6,790 bases of DNA, taken from the NCBI GenBank assembly GCA_002441045.1, contig DJWQ01000175.1, forward strand, positions 1-6,790, in the 5' to 3' direction. This document shows positions 1 to 5,905 of this stretch, piece by piece. This DNA is from Firmicutes bacterium UBA6226 (GTDB taxonomy: Bacteria; Bacillota_A; Clostridia; Peptostreptococcales; Acidaminobacteraceae). Numbering within the stretch: position 1 is the stretch's first letter; every line of letters begins with the position of its first letter. Position numbers and translations under genes: made by a program. The notes under the pieces are model-generated. The model was not told where the DNA came from. It was given only the letters and a program-made list of their open reading frames with translations, and made no database searches.

Positions 1-7
1 AAAATTT

Positions 8-1606
8 ATGCTTTTTGGACTCTTGTTTTTAATTGGATCACTTATCATTTCATACCCAATGATCTATGCGGTCAGAAGCGATAGAAGAGAGCTTAAAATA
101 TTCAATAAAGTCATTCGTTTCTTAGATGTTGTTATCGGGAAAGTTTCAGAATGGGGGCAAGTTCCATTTAGATTTATCATCTTTCTATTTTATAACGGTG
201 AAGAAAAGACCAACAAACCAAGCAGCGTGATGCAAGTCGGATACGAGCGAAATGCTTTTTTAACCGATCGAAATTTAAATTATCACACTCAGATTATTGG
301 TGGTTCCGGGGCCGGAAAAACGAATCTTTTAAAAGTGATGCTTGAAGATCGAATCGCCAAGGGGCACGCGATTATCTTTTTTGACTTTAAAGGTGAGGTT
401 GATTTAATTGATTGGATGGCCGGAGCGACTGAGTATTATGGACGCAGAGACGACCTCTCGATGATTTCAATGGCCGATCCAAAAATATCTTATGCTTATA
501 ATCCGATCAGTCTTGGAACTGAAACGGAAATTTCTTCTCAAATAATGAATGCCTTTACTTGGTCAGAATCATTTTACAAAAATTCAGCGGAGAATGCGCT
601 TCTTATAATCCTGAAGGCCCTTTGTTATCAAAGGGACATGACACATAAGACTTTTCACTTAGGCGATCTCTATCGGTTTTTAACTGATCCGAGCTTTAGA
701 ATGGACAAAGTATCGACCGTCAGTCAGCTAAATTACCCTGAGATGTTTAGAGGCGATTTAAAACGAATTTGCGAAGAGCTCTCAACTAATAAAAAAGAAA
801 ATTACCTTAGTTTAATTACTCAAATTTCAAAAATATTAAATTCATCAGCAGGCGAGATCGTCGCCCATAAAATTGGCACAGACGCAGAATTTAACCTTAA
901 AAAGGCGATGAGTTCAGGAAAGATTACCTACTTCATGATGAATAACCTAAAGCTTAAAGAAACGGCCTCAATTATGGGAAAAATGATTCTCCAGGACTTA
1001 ATGAAGACTGTCGGTAATATTTACGACGATCGAACCTACCAACGAAATCCAGTAACACTTATCATCGACGAGTTTGCTTCTTTTGCCACGCCTGATTTTG
1101 GAGAATTTATCGAGAAAGCGCGTGGTGCCGGAATTAGCATCGTCGTGACTTATCAGAGTAGAAAAAGTCTCGATCACATAGAGCAAAGTCTGGCCCTAAA
1201 AATGAACGAGAACACGGCCAACAAGGTGGTGTTTCAGGTGCAGGACTCGGAAGACGTGGAATGGTTTTGCAGTCTTCTCGGAACGAAGAAGACCACAAAA
1301 GAAACCCATCAAGCGGAAGATGGATTTTTTGGAGATACAAAAACAGGCATGAAGTCAGTTAGGGAAGTTGAAGAGTATGTCATTCACCCTAATGAAATTA
1401 AAAAACTTAAGCTTGGGCAGGCACTCCTTTATTGCTCAAAAGTTGATTCTCACCATGTCATTATGAATATAAAAAAGGCTAATGAGTTTGAAGGGCGATA
1501 TGAGCGAAAATTTAAAAATGAAAAAGTGGTGAAGTCAGAAAATGTAAAAGTTTCAGTCTTAGGGCAAAGGCATAACAGTGATATGGAATTTGATAATTTG
1601 ATTTAG
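8..1606 (+). CDS. Type IV secretion/conjugation coupling ATPase (VirD4/TraD/TrwB family)
   Basis: Inner-membrane coupling proteins of this family bring the relaxase-DNA complex to the type IV secretion channel and drive DNA transfer by ATP hydrolysis. The sequence shows a hydrophobic segment at residues 2-22, a Walker A motif GGSGAGKT at 98-105, a Walker B strand LIIDE at about 351-355, and TYQS at 381-384, where the family carries its conserved QS motif. The part after Walker B matches the TraG/TraD C-terminal region. At 532 residues it is at the short end for the family. No stop precedes ATG 8 in the seven visible bases and no ribosome site can be seen. Only one clear membrane helix is present, and positive charges (RSDRRE) follow it, which is how the second of the usual two helices would look. 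The true start may therefore lie off the left edge. It is followed after 37 bp by a small gene on the same strand. Confidence 0.88.
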   Translation: MLFGLLFLIGSLIISYPMIYAVRSDRRELKIFNKVIRFLDVVIGKVSEWGQVPFRFIIFLFYNGEEKTNKPSSVMQVGYERNAFLTDRNLNYHTQIIGGSGAGKTNLLKVMLEDRIAKGHAIIFFDFKGEVDLIDWMAGATEYYGRRDDLSMISMADPKISYAYNPISLGTETEISSQIMNAFTWSESFYKNSAENALLIILKALCYQRDMTHKTFHLGDLYRFLTDPSFRMDKVSTVSQLNYPEMFRGDLKRICEELSTNKKENYLSLITQISKILNSSAGEIVAHKIGTDAEFNLKKAMSSGKITYFMMNNLKLKETASIMGKMILQDLMKTVGNIYDDRTYQRNPVTLIIDEFASFATPDFGEFIEKARGAGISIVVTYQSRKSLDHIEQSLALKMNENTANKVVFQVQDSEDVEWFCSLLGTKKTTKETHQAEDGFFGDTKTGMKSVREVEEYVIHPNEIKKLKLGQALLYCSKVDSHHVIMNIKKANEFEGRYERKFKNEKVVKSENVKVSVLGQRHNSDMEFDNLI

Positions 1607-1630
1607 ATATTTTCAAATACAAAAAATATG

Positions 1631-1636
1631 AAGGAG
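1631..1636 (+). promoter_or_regulatory. Shine-Dalgarno site AAGGAG for the small gene at 1644
   Basis: AAGGAG lies 7 nt before the double ATG at 1644/1647. It fixes the start of the small downstream gene in that frame and argues against ATG 1628 (frame closed by TGA after 45 codons) and TTG 1717, neither of which has a correctly spaced site. Confidence 0.6.
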
Positions 1637-1643
1637 AATTTTT

Positions 1644-1989
1644 ATGATGTTAGAGAGATTTTTAGGAAAGACTTTAAATGCAGAAAAAACGAGCTACTTA
1701 GGGAAAACAGCGGGAGTTGTTTGGCAATACAGCAATGGAAGAACTGCCTGTATTGTGCAAATTGATCGTAATGATGGGCACGCTCATTTATGATTTTATT
1801 GAAAAGCCATTCAAGAGAGCAGATGTTGAAAAGGTAGTATTTCGTGTTTTAGAGATGGTGGTTAGAAGCAATGATTTACCACAAATGATTTTTTTGTATG
1901 GAGCCCATAGCAAGGAAGTTGAACAACAGAAGAAATTTATTGGGCTATTGCATGCCATAAGTGCTATTGGTAGTAAGGAAATCGCATAA
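1644..1989 (+). pseudogene. Frameshifted small gene of unknown function downstream of the coupling protein
   Basis: Translation should start at ATG 1644 (AAGGAG 7 nt upstream), giving MMLERFLGKTLNAEKTSYLG and then KTAG, but this frame ends at TGA 1791-1793 after 49 codons. The frame one base further on is open from after TAG 1699-1701 to TAA 1987-1989 and reads like a genuine helical protein (FGNTAMEELPVLCKLIV at its start). Dropping one G from the GGG at 1712-1714 joins the two parts as KTA-ELFGNTAMEELP, a protein of about 114 residues. The part of the 5' frame beyond this point reads poorly. I see three options: a frameshift mutation, a sequencing or assembly error, or programmed +1 frameshifting. 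I do not recognise the family. Its position suggests it belongs to the transfer operon. Confidence 0.5.
1717..1989 (+). CDS. Hypothetical protein, 3' part of the frameshifted gene
   Basis: This is the 90-codon open part of the preceding frameshifted gene if read alone. The first possible start is TTG 1717 and the first ATG is 1735 (MEELPVLCKLIV). TTG 1717 has GGGAG directly against it with no spacer, and the ATG has no site within range, so independent initiation looks poor. The product would be mostly helical: an N-terminal hydrophobic helix (about residues 9-26), a charged middle (EKPFKRADVEKVV) and a second hydrophobic stretch (PQMIFLYG). There are no recognisable motifs. An annotation pipeline would probably call this piece as the gene. 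Confidence 0.4.
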   Translation: MFGNTAMEELPVLCKLIVMMGTLIYDFIEKPFKRADVEKVVFRVLEMVVRSNDLPQMIFLYGAHSKEVEQQKKFIGLLHAISAIGSKEIA

Positions 1990-2039
1990 GAAGCCCCTCT
2001 ATATTCATTTTCATTGGCCCTTTTTTACAGTCCCTTAAG

Positions 2040-2047
2040 CCCCCCCC
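2040..2047. repeat. C8 homopolymer between converging genes
   Basis: Eight consecutive C sit in the 70-bp gap between the plus-strand small gene (stop at 1989) and the minus-strand chemoreceptor operon (stop at 2060). The rest of the gap has a T6 run at 2021-2026 and a CTTAAG palindrome at 2034-2039, but no GC-rich stem that would make a convincing terminator for either strand. Confidence 0.8.
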
Positions 2048-2059
2048 TTTCCAGCTTCT

Positions 2060-2440
2060 TTATTGCAAATTTATAGCTACAGTGGTTGATTTAAATAAAG
2101 AAAAAAGAGTTAAAACTCTTGCCAATAATGACTCCACTTCTTTTTCGATATTTTTTAGTTCTAATTTTAAATCAATAAATTGGCTTGTATTTTTTAAATA
2201 TTCTTGGCTTCCTTGATCAAGTAGTGTGGAGATTTTTTTATCATATCCATTTATTTTTTCCTTAAGTTGGCCGGATCTTTCTTTCAAGCCTGCAACCATG
2301 AATGCTTGCTCACTAGATATTTGATCTCCCATGCTTGTCTCAATAGAAGCAAGGTCATTGTAGGTGTCAACAAGTAATCGCTTAGTTATTTCCAAATTAT
2401 CTCGAATACTTCCAATATCTACTCTGTTCAAATTAGACAT
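2060..2440 (-). CDS. Small helical protein coupled to the chemoreceptor gene, unknown function
   Basis: From ATG 2440 this encodes 126 residues ([11 protein letters not shown] to TTVAINLQ). The frame is open further upstream (ATG 2458, TTG 2479), but I chose 2440: its ATG overlaps the receptor stop by 8 bp (ATGTCTAA), the usual geometry of translational coupling, and AAGAGA lies about 9 nt upstream. The protein is rich in charged and heptad-like residues ([35 protein letters not shown]) and should form two or three long helices, partly coiled coil, with a short hydrophobic C-terminal helix. It has no signal peptide or clear membrane segment, so it is probably cytoplasmic. I do not recognise a family. 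Its position suggests a partner of the receptor, such as an adaptor or stabiliser, but that is inference only. Confidence 0.72.
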   Translation of the reverse strand: MSNLNRVDIGSIRDNLEITKRLLVDTYNDLASIETSMGDQISSEQAFMVAGLKERSGQLKEKINGYDKKISTLLDQGSQEYLKNTSQFIDLKLELKNIEKEVESLLARVLTLFSLFKSTTVAINLQ

Positions 2441-4508
2441 CTTCAAATCTCTTGTCATCGCTTGAGGGTAAACTACCAACGGTGGCCAAATCTGGAGAAT
2501 GCTTTGAAGTCACTGGTTTTGGTGAGGTGGCCGGGGCCATGATCTTTGGTTTTTGAACAGTTGTATTTGTTACTTTTGAATGATTGTTCGATGCCTTTTT
2601 CTTTGATTCAGGCTTTGCACCTCCCTCGATAGCTTGAACCAGCTCTTGAACTAAGGAACTAAGCATCTCTGCCTGATTTGAAAGGTCTCCGGCAGCTCTT
2701 GATGATTCCGCTGAGTTGGCGGTATTTTGTTGTGTCACTTGGTCAAGTTGGGCAACGGCCTTTGTTATTTCGTGGACACCTTGGGCCTGCTCCTGACTAG
2801 CAGAAGATATTTCTTTAACCATCTTGGAAACACTTGCTACTGATAAAACAATATCATTTAAAACAGTACCGCAATTATTTGCAACGGTGGTTCCGATTTC
2901 TACATTTTTTTTACCATCGGTGATTAGTCTTCCAATTTTTTCTTTAGAATTTTTAACAATACCTTCAACTTTTTGAATACTACTATCGAGCATTGAAGAA
3001 ATTTCAATCGCAGCGGCCCCACTCATCGCCGCTAAATTACCAACTTCTTCTGCAACCACCGCAAAGCCTTTACCTTGTTCACCTGCGCGGGCCGCCTCTA
3101 CTGAAGCATTAAAGGATAAGAGCTTAGTTTGAAAAACAATATCGTTAATGACTTTTGTTTTTGTACCAATTTCAGTAATCACTTTAACAATGTCTTCCAT
3201 CTCCTTATTGCTCTCGTTGATTTGCTCCATAATGCTGTTATTGCTTATGCTAATAGCATCAATGGCCTTAATCATTTGCTCGACTACGGCCTTTCCTTTT
3301 TCCGCATTCTCCAAACTTTGCCCAGATGCCTGTGCGGACTGTCTGGCATTTTCAGTGTTGGCATTAATCATTGAACTAATTTCTTCAATTGATGAAGAGG
3401 TTTCTTGCAACGAAGCCGCTTGCTCTGTCGTCGCTTGAGAAAGCTCTTCCGAAGCAGAAGCTATTTGCGATGAGGCCGAACTAACTTGTGAACTAGCTTC
3501 GTCTAATGTTTTTCCGACAGACCTAAACTGCGCTACCAACTGACTCAAAATATAAATTGCAAGGACGGCACTCGCAATCAGAATTAATACCAGAAAAATG
3601 GCCAGCATGATAAAGTTTCGCTGAGCCTCACTCGCCGCGTTTTCAAGAGCGCTTAAGTTTAAACTTTGCTCGCTTTTCACAATTTCATAAACGGCATCAA
3701 TTTGATTTGTTATACTTTTAAAGAAAGAGCTTGCATCGACTCCATAATCACCGAGGTTATATTTTTCAGAAAATGTTTTAAAATTATTTAGAACTTCTTT
3801 CCATTCTGGTGAATTCAGTACTTCATAAACTTTTTTTCTTCCATCTTTTGAAATATTTAATCCAGGTGATTCAAGATTAATTGTAATACCCGACAAGTAT
3901 GTCGAATACAAATCTCTATCCTTGATCTCTTTTTTTAAATTTCCTGCAAAAACACCATTTAAACTTGCTCGTAATTTTCCCATATTTTCTTTGGATTCTT
4001 CAAAGATTGTAAGACTTGAAAAGCGTGATTCAAATCCTTGGTAATGAGCATTTTCAAAAAGTTTAACTTGCACGTTTATAAATCTTTTAATGGCATCAGC
4101 AAAAAGTCCCAACACCTTTGGCACTTCAGCATTACTTGCCCCCGCCGATCGGATTTCCGAAAGCATGGATTTCATTCCATCTATTTCAGCGTCTTTGTCT
4201 GCAAAATTAACATTCTCAAGATTTTTATAATACGATGTTGTTAAATCATTTACTTTATTTTGTTGAAGCTTTAATTCATCTTGAGTTAATTTTTGATTTA
4301 AAAAAAGCGCCGTCATACCACGCTCTCTTTGTAATTCATGCACAATCGCAGATAGAATAACTTGAGACTTTGCACTGTTTGTAACAGCAATGGCATCATT
4401 CTTGTTTTTATTGAATTGAAACAGGAGAGAAGCTCCTAATGCAAAACTGAGAATCATGAGAGGAACAACAATAATAGATATTTTAATTTTCAATGAAAAA
4501 TTTTTCAA
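2433..4508 (-). CDS. Methyl-accepting chemotaxis protein with NIT-type sensor domain
   Basis: This is a transmembrane chemoreceptor that would signal through CheA/CheW to the flagellar or gliding motor. Order of parts in 691 residues: TM1 at about 8-30; a periplasmic domain at about 31-297 carrying the NIT signature [15 protein letters not shown] at 56-70 (nitrate/nitrite-sensing family, PF08376 by recall); TM2 at about 299-321; a methyl-accepting coiled-coil hairpin at about 340-620 with its tip at 455-495 ([10 protein letters not shown] at 460-469, EAARAGE at 471-477, [12 protein letters not shown] at 479-490); then a charged, proline-rich tail ending DKRFEDV. Only about 20 residues separate TM2 from the signalling helices, so a normal HAMP domain seems absent. 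The tip departs from the usual QTNLLALNAA. The start codon is TTG, supported by AGGGG 7 nt upstream. The ligand is unproven, because NIT domains are diverse. The gene is coupled to the helical-protein gene downstream. Confidence 0.93.
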   Translation of the reverse strand: MKNFSLKIKISIIVVPLMILSFALGASLLFQFNKNKNDAIAVTNSAKSQVILSAIVHELQRERGMTALFLNQKLTQDELKLQQNKVNDLTTSYYKNLENVNFADKDAEIDGMKSMLSEIRSAGASNAEVPKVLGLFADAIKRFINVQVKLFENAHYQGFESRFSSLTIFEESKENMGKLRASLNGVFAGNLKKEIKDRDLYSTYLSGITINLESPGLNISKDGRKKVYEVLNSPEWKEVLNNFKTFSEKYNLGDYGVDASSFFKSITNQIDAVYEIVKSEQSLNLSALENAASEAQRNFIMLAIFLVLILIASAVLAIYILSQLVAQFRSVGKTLDEASSQVSSASSQIASASEELSQATTEQAASLQETSSSIEEISSMINANTENARQSAQASGQSLENAEKGKAVVEQMIKAIDAISISNNSIMEQINESNKEMEDIVKVITEIGTKTKVINDIVFQTKLLSFNASVEAARAGEQGKGFAVVAEEVGNLAAMSGAAAIEISSMLDSSIQKVEGIVKNSKEKIGRLITDGKKNVEIGTTVANNCGTVLNDIVLSVASVSKMVKEISSASQEQAQGVHEITKAVAQLDQVTQQNTANSAESSRAAGDLSNQAEMLSSLVQELVQAIEGGAKPESKKKASNNHSKVTNTTVQKPKIMAPATSPKPVTSKHSPDLATVGSLPSSDDKRFEDV

Positions 4509-4515
4509 AATAATA

Positions 4516-4520
4516 CCCCT
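4516..4520 (-). promoter_or_regulatory. Ribosome binding site AGGGG supporting a TTG start
   Basis: On the minus strand AGGGG lies 7 nt before TTG 4508. It decides the start of the chemoreceptor, because the next in-frame ATG is residue 18, inside TM1, and would destroy the membrane anchor. Confidence 0.6.
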
Positions 4521-4580
4521 ATAAGCAAACTGTTAATAATCACCCAGCTTGTCTTTACATAAAATTAATAACCCTACTAA

Positions 4581-4607
4581 ATATTACCCCCCCCCCGTAA
4601 ATTTCAA
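4581..4607 (-). promoter_or_regulatory. Putative sigma-70-type promoter of the chemoreceptor operon with a G10 spacer
   Basis: On the minus strand TTGAAA (4607-4602, 5 of 6 to the -35 consensus) is followed after 15 bp by TAATAT (4586-4581, 4 of 6 to -10). AATATT one base on gives a 16-bp spacer. Ten of the fifteen spacer bases are one uninterrupted G run (4596-4587). Transcription would start near 4574, leaving a leader of about 65 nt before TTG 4508. A spacer of 15 is below the 17-bp optimum, so gaining one or two G would be expected to strengthen the promoter and losing one to weaken it. The boxes are matched by eye only. Confidence 0.45.
4587..4596. repeat. C10/G10 homopolymer tract upstream of the chemoreceptor
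   Basis: Ten consecutive C on the plus strand (G10 on the coding strand of the receptor). It is the longest G/C run in the window and lies in strongly AT-rich surroundings, 79 bp upstream of the TTG start. Tracts of this length commonly change length by slipped-strand mispairing. Confidence 0.9.
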
Positions 4608-4704
4608 TGAGTTACATTTCACCTCAACCTCAAGGGTGGACGTGGTGTATTTTGAGAAAATTCGGCAGTTATGGAGTACCTCTTCAACCACAGCACCAAA
4701 AGAT

Positions 4705-4732
4705 TTCCCAAAGGGAAGACCGTTTTGAACGG
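4705..4732. repeat. Two tandem 13-bp hairpin-type dyads
   Basis: TTCCC-AAA-GGGAA (4705-4717) is followed after 2 bp by CCGTT-TTG-AACGG (4720-4732). Each is a perfect 5-bp stem with a 3-nt loop. There is no T tract after either, so this is not a standard terminator. The pair lies inside the possible gene remnant. Confidence 0.5.
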
Positions 4733-4766
4733 GTACTTGCTTGTCACGGAGTGTGCAAAATCACTT

Positions 4767-4874
4767 GTTTTTGCCCATGCCGAATTGTCATGATTGATCT
4801 CCTATGAAAGACTGGCTCAAAATTTTAAGGGGTTTTTGCCCACCTCCCCGATTTATTAATCATTAAAATTTTAA
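4767..4874. repeat. Short direct repeats and an AT palindrome
   Basis: GTTTTTGCCCA occurs at 4767-4777 and again at 4832-4842. AAAATTTTAA occurs at 4819-4828 and again at 4865-4874, where it forms part of the perfect 12-bp palindrome TTAAAATTTTAA (4863-4874). Together they mark a non-coding, repeat-bearing stretch; function unknown. Confidence 0.45.
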
Positions 4875-5190
4875 CCAAAACCAGCTTCAGTCAGGCAGTT
4901 TCAATTTTTTAATTCAAATTTTCTTATATGGATTTTAATTCTTAGACCGCAGTAAATCACAAAGTGATTTCAAGGGATCACATTCGAGCCTATAGTTTGC
5001 GTTTTAATGGCTTATTAATCGAGAATGTAGCTATCTGAGTCCATCAGCTAGAGAGCCTTCTAAATAGACTAATAAAGACTTCTGATGGTTATTACTAGGT
5101 CTGCTTAAAGATCTCCCCTTTCTAGATTAATTATATCGTTAAATTACTTGATGAAAAGACTGTTGGAGGCAAGTTGTGGCCTTGTAGGTT
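4875..5190. other. Intergenic AT-rich region with dyads, no gene seen
   Basis: I see no convincing gene on either strand. The stretch holds the perfect dyad AAATCAC-AAA-GTGATTT (4954-4970), whose right half also pairs with ATCAC at 4977-4981. It also holds an interrupted hairpin in which TAATAA (5070-5075) pairs with TTATTA (5089-5094) and AGAC (5066-5069) with GTCT (5099-5102). No tRNA, classical terminator or cluster of DnaA boxes is visible. Lying downstream of the partition genes on a probable plasmid, it could hold a replication or partition control site, but nothing here proves it. Confidence 0.4.
4954..4970. promoter_or_regulatory. Perfect dyad AAATCAC-AAA-GTGATTT, operator-like
   Basis: A 17-bp perfect inverted repeat with 7-bp arms and a 3-bp centre. 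It resembles a binding site for a dimeric regulator more than a terminator, since the arms are AT-rich and no T run follows on either strand. No gene start lies close by, so its target is unclear. Confidence 0.35.
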
Positions 5191-5267
5191 GGATGTTGTA
5201 GGGTTGCTGTAGGGTTAAGGATGCAAGTGGTCTTAAATGTTGTATGGTTGTATCATGGATGTTGTAG
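5191..5267. repeat. ATGTTGTA repeat cluster, candidate parS-like centromere
   Basis: Exact ATGTTGTA copies lie at 5193-5200, 5237-5244 and 5259-5266, all in one orientation. Related pieces (GGTTGCTGTAGGGTT at 5202-5216, GGTTGTAT at 5246-5253) fill the gaps. The cluster starts immediately after the stop codon of the winged-helix gene and therefore lies downstream of a parA-partner operon. That is where the centromere lies in F- and P1-type partition systems (for example sopC). Spacing is irregular, so these are not classical iterons. The centromere role is inferred. Confidence 0.5.
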
Positions 5268-5897
5268 TTACTGTGGTTGAATACCATAGTGTTTCGGCTC
5301 TATCTTAATTGTACGATGTCCGGCTGAACTACTTTTAATTACCATAAACCATCCTTGAGATTCCATTCGGCTTATTTGCGTGGATAAATGGTGAGCTTTT
5401 TTGTGTGTTTTCGAAATTAACTCATAAGTATCGATAGATGAAAAACATTCACCATCATGAAAAAAAGCTCGATCCTTTATATGATTTAGAATTTGCTTCG
5501 GAAGTTTTTTAGGACTCATGGAAATAAAATCGAGATGAGACGCTTCGAGTCGGGAATGTTGCAGGGTTGTTGTATGGATGCTGTTTGGTTGTTGGTTGGG
5601 TGATGTATGGATATTGTCGCCACTGGACTGCTCTACCCTATCCGTAATAGATTTGCTTCTAGCGATTAGACGATCTGTCTTCTTCTCAACTTTCTCAAGT
5701 TGCTTATCAATTTTTTCAATTTTTGATTCAGGTTTCTTTAACTCACCTTTTTTTACAGGCTCGTTATTAAAACTTTCTTTCTTTTTATCGGGGTTAGAGT
5801 ACGAATCAGACAATTCATCAAGACGTACAACGTGTTTGCGTTTAACAGGCTCTTCTGATTTTGGAATATTTAATTGTGATAAATTAATTCCGGCCAT
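5268..5897 (-). CDS. Winged-helix DNA-binding protein, likely ParA partner (centromere binder)
   Basis: This 209-residue protein has three parts. Residues 1-55 are polar and lysine-rich. Residues about 56-90 form a probable coiled coil (KIEKIDKQLEKVEKKTDRLI). A low-complexity linker at about 96-114 is rich in H, T, Q, N and P. A C-terminal winged helix follows at about 129-204: helices around LPKQILNHIKDR and TYELISKTHKKAHHLSTQIS, then RMESQGWF, and a strand-turn-strand wing ending HRTIKIEP. I see no ParB/Srx nuclease-like N-terminal motif, so it is not a canonical ParB. The ATG lies 8 bp after the parA-like stop, and the TAGGAT that spans that stop supplies its ribosome site, implying tight coupling. 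Position and architecture suggest it binds the repeats just downstream and contacts ParA. A replication initiator or transcriptional regulator is the main alternative. Confidence 0.75.
   Translation of the reverse strand: MAGINLSQLNIPKSEEPVKRKHVVRLDELSDSYSNPDKKKESFNNEPVKKGELKKPESKIEKIDKQLEKVEKKTDRLIARSKSITDRVEQSSGDNIHTSPNQQPNSIHTTTLQHSRLEASHLDFISMSPKKLPKQILNHIKDRAFFHDGECFSSIDTYELISKTHKKAHHLSTQISRMESQGWFMVIKSSSAGHRTIKIEPKHYGIQPQ
5555..5614. repeat. Second repeat cluster embedded in the winged-helix gene
   Basis: ATGTTGCA (5556-5563), TGTTGTATGGATG (5568-5580) and GATGTATGGATATTG (5602-5616) match, in the same orientation, the repeats that follow the gene. They encode the low-complexity linker (residues about 96-114), so the DNA repeat, not the protein sequence, may be what is conserved here. 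Confidence 0.45.
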
Positions 5898-5905
5898 TCG
5901 TAATC

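Larger units (their letters stand above)
4584..4791 (-). pseudogene. Possible frameshifted small gene or remnant upstream of the chemoreceptor
   Basis: ATG 4791 on the minus strand has an excellent site (AGGAG at 4803-4799, 7-nt spacer) and reads MTIRHGQKQVILHTP before a TGA at 4746-4744. Skipping one base at that TGA enters a frame that stays open for about 54 codons (DKQVPVQNGLPFGKSFGAVV and onward) to a TAA at 4586-4584, directly after the G10 tract. Base composition here is clearly richer in G+C than the flanks, which also suggests former coding or inserted DNA. The family is not recognised. Counter-evidence: a 66-codon frame on the opposite strand (4607-4807) is also open, and the second part is short enough to be chance. 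It may be a decayed gene, a sequencing error, or a stop-codon +1 frameshift site (CCG TGA C). Confidence 0.3.

Noticed and set aside
1134..1340. Minus-strand open frame inside the coupling-protein gene
   Set aside because: Antisense shadow of the conserved C-terminal ATPase region, with no start signal and no motifs of its own.
1695..1712. -1 programmed frameshift heptamer around GGGAAAAC
   Set aside because: The heptamer is not in the correct phase, and a -1 shift would enter the wrong frame; the continuation needs +1.
1990..2059. Bidirectional terminator between the converging genes
   Set aside because: A T6 run is present, but no stable stem precedes it on either strand.
2433..2450. C-terminal CheR-tethering pentapeptide in the receptor (RFEDV)
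   Set aside because: The tethering motif needs an aromatic or His at its last position, and here it is valine.
3129..3438. Plus-strand open frames antisense to the chemoreceptor hairpin
   Set aside because: They arise from the regular codon pattern of the coiled coil and have no ribosome sites. The receptor reading is unambiguous.
4530..4565. Flagellar sigma-28 promoter for the receptor (TAAAGACA)
   Set aside because: The expected GCCGATAA-like box is not found at 11-bp spacing, so the sigma-70-type reading is better.
4607..4807. Plus-strand 66-codon open frame starting ATG 4607
   Set aside because: No ribosome site, unusual Cys/Trp/Gln-rich composition without motifs, and it covers the promoter and the better-supported minus-strand start at 4791.
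5149..5200. Plus-strand 16-codon ORF starting ATG 5149
   Set aside because: Very short, no ribosome site, and ends in the repeat cluster.
5380..5388. DnaA-box-like CGTGGATAA (one mismatch)
   Set aside because: A single copy within a conserved part of the winged-helix coding region, with no companion boxes, so not evidence for an origin.
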